DNA of 8,124 nucleotides, taken from Acidobacteriota bacterium. GTDB taxonomy: Bacteria > Acidobacteriota > Terriglobia > UBA7540. The stretch covers positions 2,872-10,995 of the forward strand of contig PLWR01000150.1 in assembly GCA_003165615.1 (NCBI GenBank), written 5' to 3'. This document shows, one piece after another, positions 1 through 5,559 of the stretch (within the stretch, counting starts at the first letter, position 1; each line of letters begins with the position of its first letter). The notes below the pieces were generated by a model, which was given only the letters and a program-made list of their open reading frames with translations, was not told the origin of the DNA and did not search any database. Position numbers and translations under genes: made by a program.

Positions 1-9
1 GCGGAACCA

Positions 10-30
10 GGGGGCGGCAAGCCGTCCCCC
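10..30. other. GC-rich hairpin, possible terminator of an upstream gene
   Basis: GGGGGCGGC (10-18) is followed by AA and then GCCGTCCCCC (21-30), giving a stem of about eight to nine G-C pairs with one bulged T at position 25. No T-run follows on the plus strand. A rho-independent terminator is therefore not demonstrated, and it may equally be an intergenic palindromic repeat. It shares a GGC-(AA or TT)-GCC core with the hairpin at 5484-5509. Confidence 0.35.
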
Positions 31-79
31 TACGACGGGAAGACTTGCGGAGTGGGGCACAGAACAGGGAGGAATGCCC

Positions 80-109
80 TTGACATCTTCTGACAATCAG
101 ATAATCTGA
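80..109 (+). promoter_or_regulatory. Promoter and operator of the toxin-antitoxin operon
   Basis: A perfect -35 hexamer TTGACA lies at 80-85. Two -10 candidates follow: GATAAT at 100-105 (good hexamer, short 14-base spacer) or TAATCT at 102-107 (16-base spacer, weaker hexamer). Over this region lie three half-sites in alternating orientation at an exact 8-base pitch: TCTGA at 89-93, TCAGA at 97-101 and TCTGA at 105-109. The last two belong to a perfect palindrome, TCAGAT-A-ATCTGA (97-109). Antitoxins of this type usually repress their own promoter, so this is the likely operator. That assignment is inferred from position and symmetry. Confidence 0.5.
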
Positions 110-113
110 AGGC

Positions 114-428
114 ATGGCAGTGAAAACAGCAACCCCTGAGGAGAGGATCGGACGCGTAGGTCAGCGCCGGCAGGTAGTGATTCCGCGCGAGATGCTGGAA
201 ACGCTCAATATCCGCGAAGGCGATTTTGTGGCGTTTCGGAAGCAAGCGAATGGCGTGCTCATCAAGCCTAAGCGGGTGGTTGATCCTGACGACGTCCTCA
301 GCCCCGAAGAAAGCGCCCTGATTGCGAAAGCCCGCCGTGAGATGCGAGCGGGAAGGGGTATCACCCTGGCCCAACTAGAGTATGACTTGGCTCATAAACG
401 TTCACCGCGACGCCGCAAAACAGCTTGA
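114..428 (+). CDS. AbrB/MazE-family antitoxin (SpoVT-AbrB DNA-binding domain)
   Basis: This is a 104-residue protein, probably the antitoxin and autorepressor of a type II toxin-antitoxin pair. Residues about 11-55 read as a swapped-hairpin AbrB domain: the R-x-G-Q-R-R-Q-V-V-I-P-R-E-M-L core matches the usual 'grvtIPkeiR' pattern, followed by L-x-I-R-E-G-D and a V-L-I-K-P strand. The basic C-terminal half (residues about 56-104, ending RRRK) has no recognisable domain and is the likely toxin-binding segment. The ATG at 114 sits directly behind the palindromic operator. A weak GAAGG (108-112) lies too close for a good ribosome site, so translation may be nearly leaderless. The 3' end overlaps the toxin gene by 47 bases in another frame, which implies translational coupling. 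Family assignment is firm; the pairing rests on gene order and overlap. Confidence 0.85.
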   Translation: MAVKTATPEERIGRVGQRRQVVIPREMLETLNIREGDFVAFRKQANGVLIKPKRVVDPDDVLSPEESALIAKARREMRAGRGITLAQLEYDLAHKRSPRRRKTA

Positions 429-648
429 GGCGATCCCACCCGACCGGCGCACCCGAATTTTGAACGATATTCGGGACCTTGCCAATGATGCTTTTAGCGG
501 TCTGGTAAAGCCACTGAAGGGTAAGAGCCACAAGGGTCTTTTCCGGAAAGTCTCGGGCCGCTACCGTATTATCTTTGAGCCCTTCCATTCGACCCGTACG
601 GTTCATGTCCTCGGTGTTCTGCTCCGTAATGAGGCGACGTATAGATAG
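382..648 (+). CDS. RelE/ParE-family toxin
   Basis: This 88-residue protein resembles small RelE/ParE-fold toxins, most of which are ribosome-dependent mRNA endonucleases (RelE branch) while some poison gyrase (ParE branch). Visible family features are an N-terminal strand and helix with A-A-K-Q-L-E-A-I-P, the V-K-P-L-K-G segment (residues 42-47), the L-F-R-K-V-S-G-R-Y-R-I-I-F-E core (53-66) and a terminal R-N-E-A-T-Y-R. Basic residues K46, K48, K51, R55, R60 and R62 are candidates for RNA contact or catalysis. The core fits RelE-type mRNA interferases better than ParE, but this cannot be settled from sequence alone. It starts inside the antitoxin gene (47-base overlap) with no strong ribosome site, as expected for coupled translation. 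The reading frame is intact and the length is normal for the family. Confidence 0.83.
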   Translation: MTWLINVHRDAAKQLEAIPPDRRTRILNDIRDLANDAFSGLVKPLKGKSHKGLFRKVSGRYRIIFEPFHSTRTVHVLGVLLRNEATYR

Positions 649-746
649 AGAGAGCCACGGTCAACACGGTCGTTTATGTGGGCTTTTCTTTCGATGACAA
701 ACTCACGGTCAATTCCAGCCGCCTGAGCTTGATGCGGTCGGCGTGA
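645..746 (+). pseudogene. Possible 3' remnant of a lost gene
   Basis: Between the toxin stop and the next gene, one frame stays open from 645 to a TGA at 744-746. It encodes a protein-like stretch, VVYVGFSFDDKLTVNSS followed by R-L-S-L-M-R-S-A, with the alternating hydrophobic pattern of beta strands. There is no start codon with a ribosome site and I do not recognise a family. It may be the truncated C-terminus of a gene deleted when the toxin-antitoxin operon arrived, or simply chance. The gap also contains the 7-mer CACGGTC three times (656-662, 665-671, 704-710). Confidence 0.15.
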
Positions 747-767
747 ACCTGGGCAAGGAGACTCCCA

Positions 768-2075
768 ATGGAAACAAAAGTATACATTCAGACTCAGTTG
801 CAGAATCAGTCCGCATCGGTGGACATCGCCTCCATCATAGTGTCCAGCGACGACCGGGATATTCTTCGGCGTCTTGCCGAGAAAGTGCGTGTTCTTTCCG
901 AACGGCCCATCGAGAAGGAGAAGCGCGACTTATGGTATCGGCACAACGACCTCGAACCGGTGCGGCCGCTCATTTTTTGCGACCCCGAGAACGGCTGGAT
1001 TGAGATCATCACCGAGGATCAAATGCGCTGCCGGGGCGAACTGGCCCGCCGCTGGGAATTGGCGTTGCGGAAGGATATCTTCTGGGGTGAATGCATGGGC
1101 GATGACCGGGTCATCGAGTCGACCTTCGATGTTGCCCACGTGTACACCGAAAGTGACTGGGGTATGCACGAAACGCAGATCGGGGGCAAGGATTTTGGCG
1201 CCTACCGTTGGGAGTCGCCCCTCAAGAGTTACGATCAAATCGACGCCTTGCGATTTCCGGCTATCGTGGTGGATTACGACAGCTCGGCGGTTTTGCTGCA
1301 GACGGCGCGCGACACGCTGGGCGACATCCTGCAAGTGCGCCAGCGAAGCAAGTGGTGGTGGTCGGTGGGCATGACCCATAAATTCGTTCTTCTGCGCGGA
1401 CTCGAACAGATGATGAGGGATGTCTATGACCATCCCGACGGGGTGAAGGCGCTCATGGCGTTTCTTCGCGACGGGCATCTGGCGAAGCTGGACTTTCTGG
1501 AGAAAAACGGCCTGCTTTCCGCGAACCATGACAACGTTTATGTCGGATCGGGAGGGTTCGGCTACACGCAGCAGTTGCCGAAACCGGGATACGACGCGAG
1601 GCAGGTGCGGGCGTGCGACATGTGGGGGCACTCCGAAAGCCAGGAGACCACGGGCATCTCGCCCGAGATGTTCGGGGAATTCATTTACCCCTATCAGGGA
1701 CCCCTGCTGGAGCGCTTCGGTTTGAACTGCTACGGCTGCTGCGAACCGCTCGACAAGCGCTGGTCCTACATCAAGGACACGCCGAATCTGCGGCGGGTTT
1801 CCGTTTCAGCATGGGCAGACCGGGAAAAGATGGCCGAGTATCTTCAGGACAAATTCATTTATTCTTTCAAGCCCAATCCCGCGAATCTCGCCCTGCCGGA
1901 GCTGATGGCGGACGTGGCCCGCGCCGAAGTGCGCCACGCACTCGAAGTGGCGAAGGGTTGCCATCTCGAAATTATCATGAAGGACAACAACACCCTGGGC
2001 GGCAATCCGCGGAACGCGCTGCAATGGTGCCGGATTGCGCGCGAGGAGATCGAGCGGCTGCACGGCGAGAATTAG
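768..2075 (+). CDS. URO-D-superfamily protein (uroporphyrinogen decarboxylase / cobalamin-dependent methyltransferase-like)
   Basis: This 435-residue protein resembles proteins annotated as 'uroporphyrinogen-III decarboxylase-like', a TIM-barrel superfamily that also holds corrinoid:CoM methyltransferases such as MtaA. It is unlikely to be true HemE, which is shorter (about 350 residues) and has a different N-terminal substrate-binding signature. Seen here: an N-terminal region with R-R-W-E-L-A-L-R-K-D-I-F-W-G; a central P-E-M-F-G-E-F-I-Y-P-Y-Q-G-P-L-L-E-R-F-G-L-N; a cysteine cluster C321-Y-G-C324-C325-E-P; S-V-S-A-W-A-D; and a late I-M-K-D-N-N-T-L-G-G-N-P. The cysteine cluster sits roughly where MtaA-type enzymes place zinc ligands, so metal or thiol chemistry is plausible but unproven. 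No signal peptide is visible, so it is probably cytoplasmic. The ATG at 768 has a strong AAGGAG (755-760) seven bases upstream. No heme-pathway or corrinoid-protein gene is nearby; the next gene is a GH2 glycosidase. The substrate is unknown. Confidence 0.75.
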   Translation: METKVYIQTQLQNQSASVDIASIIVSSDDRDILRRLAEKVRVLSERPIEKEKRDLWYRHNDLEPVRPLIFCDPENGWIEIITEDQMRCRGELARRWELALRKDIFWGECMGDDRVIESTFDVAHVYTESDWGMHETQIGGKDFGAYRWESPLKSYDQIDALRFPAIVVDYDSSAVLLQTARDTLGDILQVRQRSKWWWSVGMTHKFVLLRGLEQMMRDVYDHPDGVKALMAFLRDGHLAKLDFLEKNGLLSANHDNVYVGSGGFGYTQQLPKPGYDARQVRACDMWGHSESQETTGISPEMFGEFIYPYQGPLLERFGLNCYGCCEPLDKRWSYIKDTPNLRRVSVSAWADREKMAEYLQDKFIYSFKPNPANLALPELMADVARAEVRHALEVAKGCHLEIIMKDNNTLGGNPRNALQWCRIAREEIERLHGEN

Positions 2076-2260
2076 CTCCAGCCCAGAGCCGGCAGCGCCG
2101 AGGTATCCGTGGTTGGGATGGGGGCATGGTTCTTGTTGGCGCGCCCCTTCCGGGCTTGACGCAGTACCTCCCCCCTGAAATCCAGGCCGTTGGCCTGGGC
2201 CAGGGCAGGTCGCCCCGTTGCGGCTCACGATTTCCTAAAAGCAAACGGTGAAAATGACGT
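2076..2260. repeat. Palindromic intergenic block, possible dispersed repeat
   Basis: This is the first half of a 360-base spacer with no credible gene. It contains a perfect hairpin, CCAGGCC-GTT-GGCCTGG (2182-2198), a smaller GCCC-CTTCC-GGGC stem near 2143-2156, and a self-complementary GGCGCGCC at 2138-2145. Read on the minus strand, all frames give proline/glycine-rich spurious peptides such as P-G-Q-R-P-G-F and S-P-E-G-A-R. From memory, these resemble false proteins produced by dispersed palindromic repeats in several bacterial phyla. Only one copy lies in this window, so repeat status is unproven. Confidence 0.3.
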
Positions 2261-2291
2261 GGCTGGTCTGCCATCATTTCCCGTCCCATGA

Positions 2292-2350
2292 GGTCCGATC
2301 AAAAGAACGGACGCGCTCATTCGCGGTGGTATAGAATCCCGGTCCGATCA
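2292..2350 (+). promoter_or_regulatory. Candidate extended -10 promoter flanked by a repeated 10-mer
   Basis: GGTCCGATCA occurs at 2292-2301 and again at 2341-2350. Between them lies TGG-TATAGA (2327-2335), an extended -10 type element (TG one base ahead of a 4/6 match) with no clear -35. Transcription would start near 2342 and give a leader of about 95 bases to the GH2 start. The upstream copy is also part of GTCCG-N10-CGGAC (2293-2312). The direct repeat is seen directly; promoter and operator roles are inferred. Confidence 0.3.
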
Positions 2351-2398
2351 CTTTTGAGCTTCTGCATAACGCGGATCACGACGGATTCAGTTCGAGAT

Positions 2399-2417
2399 TT
2401 GACCACATATCAGTCAA
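2399..2417 (+). promoter_or_regulatory. Inverted repeat TTGAC-N9-GTCAA ahead of the GH2 gene
   Basis: A perfect 5-base inverted repeat lies at 2399-2403 and 2413-2417, ending four bases before the ribosome site. Its symmetry and spacing suit a dimeric regulator or a small leader hairpin that could affect ribosome access. Five-base arms do occur by chance, so support is modest. Confidence 0.25.
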
Positions 2418-2421
2418 CCGT

Positions 2422-2427
2422 GGAGGG
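2422..2427 (+). promoter_or_regulatory. Ribosome binding site deciding the GH2 start
   Basis: GGAGGG lies eight bases before the ATG at 2436 and five bases before an in-frame GTG at 2433. The spacing and codon type favour ATG. The two choices differ by a single residue. Confidence 0.6.
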
Positions 2428-2435
2428 CAAGCGTG

Positions 2436-5417
2436 ATGAATCGAAAACAGCGATTGGTACTGTTGGCTGTACCCCTTGTGTGGGCGGCCGCTGTCCTGTT
2501 TGTGATCCCCGCTCCTCAGGACGCAACGCCCTCCTCCGGCCTCGATCTACTTGCTACATCGCGCGTCAGTGACGTGGTTCCGGCCGCGTTTCGGGAGGGA
2601 GCGAGCCAGGTTGTCCTCGATGGCGAATGGGACTTGGCCGAAGCTAAGGGTGAGATTCATTCCGATCAGCCGGACTGGGCGGGTGCGGCATGGAAGCGCG
2701 TAAAGATGCCCAATACCATCCAACACGCGCTGTTTGAAGCGGGCGCCGCTCCCAATCCCTGGTATGGCGCCAACTGGAAAGAGCTTCAGTGGATCGCCGA
2801 CCACGACTGGTATCTGCGCCGCCGTTTCCGCATCCCCAAAGAGTGGAGTGGCCGCCACGTCCGTCTTACCTTCGATGGAGTGGATTACGTAGGGGCCATC
2901 TGGCTGGACGGCAAACTGCTGGGCGTTCACGAGGGGATGTTCGGAGGGCCGACGTTTGATATTACCTCTGCATCCGCTGCGGTGGAGCATGAACTCGTCG
3001 TGCGTTTGATTCATGAAAGTCAGCCCAACGCCATGATTAAGGGCTTTGCCACCATGAAGTCAAACGTCATGAAGTCCTGCGCGCTGGATAATTGCGCACA
3101 AGCCTGGGGCAATAAGTTTCGCACGATGGGGATTTGGCGGTCGGTGCGCTTGTTAAGTTCCGGGACGGCTTATATGGAGGCCCCTTACGTCCGCACGGAC
3201 GGCCTCAAGGAGAGCGTTGCCCGGTTGTGGGCGCAAGCCATGATTGTCAATACTGGCGGCGTTCCAATTGAGTGTACCGTGGCCGCGAGGATCATCGACA
3301 CCGCGAGCGGGAAAATGGTCTGGGAGAACGTGGTACAACAAACCTGTGCGCCCGGAACTTCTTACTGGGAACATACCATAGATCTCAACGATGTGCGGAT
3401 CTGGTGGCCCAATGGATTGGGTTCGCAGCCACTCTACCGCCTGGACCTCTCCCTCTTGAACAACGGGTCGCCCATGGATGCGATCTCGTCGCGCTTTGGA
3501 GTACGCACCCTCGAACTGCGCCGCAACCCTTCCTTGCCCGGCAAACCGTCCTCCAATCCCGGCCAGCCTGCGTGGCTTTCTGACTTAACCATGCTGCATG
3601 CGAAGCCTGACCGCTATCGATGGGGGCGCACTGAATTTTTACCAGCGGACAATCTTGTTGATTATGATGGGCTGTACAATTCCGATGAATCGCAGCGCTA
3701 CCTTTTCGCGGTCAACGATCGTCCTTTCTACGTCAAAGGCGTCTGCTGGCTGACCTCCGACGACCTGCTCACCTTGACCCCGGAGCGGGAAGAATGGATG
3801 ATCCGGGCGGCCAAGGCGGCGGGAATTAATCTATTCCGCCTCAACGGCGGCAACGACATTTTTGAAACCGAGCAGTTCTATAACCTCTGCGACGAGAATG
3901 GCATCCTCGTCTGGCAGGAGCTACCCTTCACCTGGACGGCGGAAACAAAAATCCCACTGATCGTATGGCGCGAACAACTGAAGCGCTCCATCTTGCGCCT
4001 GCGGCAGCACGCCTCCCTGGCGGTGTATGTGGGAGGAAATGAGTTCATGCCATATCAGGAGTTTCTGGCGCCCTACCTGGGGATCGCCCGCGAACTCGTG
4101 GCTGCTTACGACAATCGACCCTTCCGCATGTCATCGCCCGGCGGCAGCGATTATCACGCCTACTCGACGCCCACCCATCGCTTTCACGATGTCTGGGGTG
4201 GTGATCCCAACTGGTACCTCAAGCTCTGGGGCGAGGCGGCCAATTTCATCTCGGAATGGTCTTACTGGTCCTACGCGAACATGTCGCTTCTCAAGCGCAT
4301 CGTGCCCCGGCAGGAACTGGAGAGCGGGCCGGTGGGCTACGATTTCAAGAAATTCTTCGACACCCATCCTACCATCTTCGACCACAGCGACCTCGGAGAG
4401 GCTGACGCTCTCGTTCCGCTGGTTCACAACAAGGCCTCCTGGTACGGTGACCTTGCGCAAGCCAGCCTGGAACAACTCGTCGAGTACAGCCAGATGGCCG
4501 AGGCTGACGTTTATGCTTACGTTTTTGAGCATTGGCGCGCGCAGTTCCCCTACAAGGGAGGCGAAGCCCTGTGGTCTTACAATTCGCACGCTCCCGCCTC
4601 CTATTGGAACCTCATCGACTGGTTCGGCCAGCCCCAGATGGGTTATTACAGCACCAAGCGCGCGGATGAGCCGATCCATATCATGGCCAATCTGCACTCC
4701 TTTTCCTGGGCGCCCGGCGACACCTTTGTGGCCTCTGTTTACGGCGTCAACGACGGATTGCAGGAGATCAAAGGCGCGCACGTGAGGGCGAGAATTCTGG
4801 ACGGGAAAATGCGGCCGATTCTCATGCGGGATTGGGAAACGGCGCTACCCGCTGCTGGGATGAGGAGCGAGGCTCGGGATGTAACCTTGCCAATCCCGGC
4901 GGGAATGCCTCCGGCTTATCTCTTCCTCGAATTGACCCTGACCAGCGCGAACGGGAAGCGGCTATCAAACCGGGCGTACTGGATTCGGGTCGACAATCTG
5001 CCGAAAGATCCCGCCGCCCGTGACCAACAGTTGAGTTCCGCCGATCTCCCGGTCAAATCCGGCCCCTGGCTGAAAACTGAAATCGAAGAATCGCCGACGG
5101 AGATTACGACCAGGATTCTTGGGTGCGACCAGGTTGGTCCGGAAGCAAAGCTGCGGCTGACCATCAAAAACACCGGTCGTAACCCCGCCTATCCCGTCCG
5201 CCTGACGATCGAGCCGGACTGGTACTCTGTCCTATGGACCGACAACTACTTCTGGCTTGATCCCGGCGAAAGTGCCTCCGTGCAGGCCACCATCCGGCTT
5301 GATATGACCGGCCTCGATCCCCTGCTGAATCCGAAGGTGGCGGCGATTTCCGATTTGGCGCTTAAGGTGTCTGCCTGGAATGCCGGGGAGAGAAGCTTCT
5401 CGCTGGGGAGGCCGTAG
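2436..5417 (+). CDS. Exported glycoside hydrolase family 2 protein, beta-mannosidase-like
   Basis: This 993-residue enzyme should remove terminal beta-linked sugars (mannose, galactose or glucosamine class) outside the cytoplasm. Residues about 7-25 form a hydrophobic signal or anchor after N-R-K-Q-R. A sugar-binding jelly roll follows (about 50-240, with W125-Y-L-R-R-R-F). Next is an immunoglobulin-like sandwich (about 245-362) carrying the GH2 hallmark W323-W-P-N-G-L-G and F354-G-V-R-T-L-E-L. The TIM barrel runs from about 424 (F-A-V-N-D-R-P-F-Y-V-K-G) to about 740, and further beta domains fill 745-993. The acid/base is probably E536 in G-G-N-E and the nucleophile E607 in I-S-E-W; both are present, so it is likely active. 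F-Y-N-L-C-D-E-N-G-I-L-V-W-Q-E is beta-mannosidase-like. Two oddities stand out: N470-G-G-N replaces the usual W-G-G-G, and about 60 extra residues (363-423) precede the barrel. Exact substrate is unknown. Confidence 0.87.
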   Translation: MNRKQRLVLLAVPLVWAAAVLFVIPAPQDATPSSGLDLLATSRVSDVVPAAFREGASQVVLDGEWDLAEAKGEIHSDQPDWAGAAWKRVKMPNTIQHALFEAGAAPNPWYGANWKELQWIADHDWYLRRRFRIPKEWSGRHVRLTFDGVDYVGAIWLDGKLLGVHEGMFGGPTFDITSASAAVEHELVVRLIHESQPNAMIKGFATMKSNVMKSCALDNCAQAWGNKFRTMGIWRSVRLLSSGTAYMEAPYVRTDGLKESVARLWAQAMIVNTGGVPIECTVAARIIDTASGKMVWENVVQQTCAPGTSYWEHTIDLNDVRIWWPNGLGSQPLYRLDLSLLNNGSPMDAISSRFGVRTLELRRNPSLPGKPSSNPGQPAWLSDLTMLHAKPDRYRWGRTEFLPADNLVDYDGLYNSDESQRYLFAVNDRPFYVKGVCWLTSDDLLTLTPEREEWMIRAAKAAGINLFRLNGGNDIFETEQFYNLCDENGILVWQELPFTWTAETKIPLIVWREQLKRSILRLRQHASLAVYVGGNEFMPYQEFLAPYLGIARELVAAYDNRPFRMSSPGGSDYHAYSTPTHRFHDVWGGDPNWYLKLWGEAANFISEWSYWSYANMSLLKRIVPRQELESGPVGYDFKKFFDTHPTIFDHSDLGEADALVPLVHNKASWYGDLAQASLEQLVEYSQMAEADVYAYVFEHWRAQFPYKGGEALWSYNSHAPASYWNLIDWFGQPQMGYYSTKRADEPIHIMANLHSFSWAPGDTFVASVYGVNDGLQEIKGAHVRARILDGKMRPILMRDWETALPAAGMRSEARDVTLPIPAGMPPAYLFLELTLTSANGKRLSNRAYWIRVDNLPKDPAARDQQLSSADLPVKSGPWLKTEIEESPTEITTRILGCDQVGPEAKLRLTIKNTGRNPAYPVRLTIEPDWYSVLWTDNYFWLDPGESASVQATIRLDMTGLDPLLNPKVAAISDLALKVSAWNAGERSFSLGRP

Positions 5418-5483
5418 TCTCAATGTGCAGTCGGCGGCCAATCCTCAACGTTGGTTGGAAGACCCTGAAACCGGAACATGACG

Positions 5484-5509
5484 TAGGGGTAGGGCTTGCC
5501 CTACCCTTA
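5484..5509. terminator. Hairpin between convergent genes, possible bidirectional terminator
   Basis: GGGTAGGGC (5487-5495), TT and GCCCTACCC (5498-5506) form a perfect nine-pair stem. It extends to twelve pairs with one G-T wobble (TAG at 5484-5486 against TTA at 5507-5509). The position between convergent stop codons (5417 plus, 5560 minus) fits termination from both sides. No T-run follows on either strand, so termination efficiency is uncertain, and it could be an intergenic palindromic repeat. Confidence 0.5.
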
Positions 5510-5513
5510 GTGT

Positions 5514-5526
5514 GCCTTCGGAAGGC
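5514..5526. terminator. Second small hairpin in the convergent spacer
   Basis: GCCTT (5514-5518) and AAGGC (5522-5526) enclose a CGG loop, five bases after the larger hairpin. It could add to termination for the minus-strand gene ending at 5560. No T-run is present. The stem is short, so chance occurrence is possible. Confidence 0.25.
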
Positions 5527-5559
5527 GGCGTGGCGCGGCGGCGCGATTCCACTTCATTC

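Noticed and set aside
656..712. CACGGTC three times as a regulatory iteron
   Set aside because: A 7-mer at uneven spacing (9 and 39 bases) within a possibly once-coding stretch is weak evidence for binding sites.
930..1631. Open frame of 233 codons on the minus strand inside the URO-D-like gene
   Set aside because: It is wholly antisense to a gene with clear family motifs, its peptide resembles no protein I know, and long antisense frames are common in GC-rich DNA.
768..2075. Classical heme-pathway uroporphyrinogen decarboxylase (hemE)
   Set aside because: The protein is longer than HemE, has a C-Y-G-C-C-E-P cluster not expected in HemE, and no other heme gene is adjacent.
4027..4785. Two overlapping long open frames, one per strand, within the GH2 barrel region (4027-4785 plus, 4131-4781 minus)
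   Set aside because: Both are shadows of the GH2 frame. Their peptides are low-complexity (Arg/Pro/Ser-rich) and lack family motifs.
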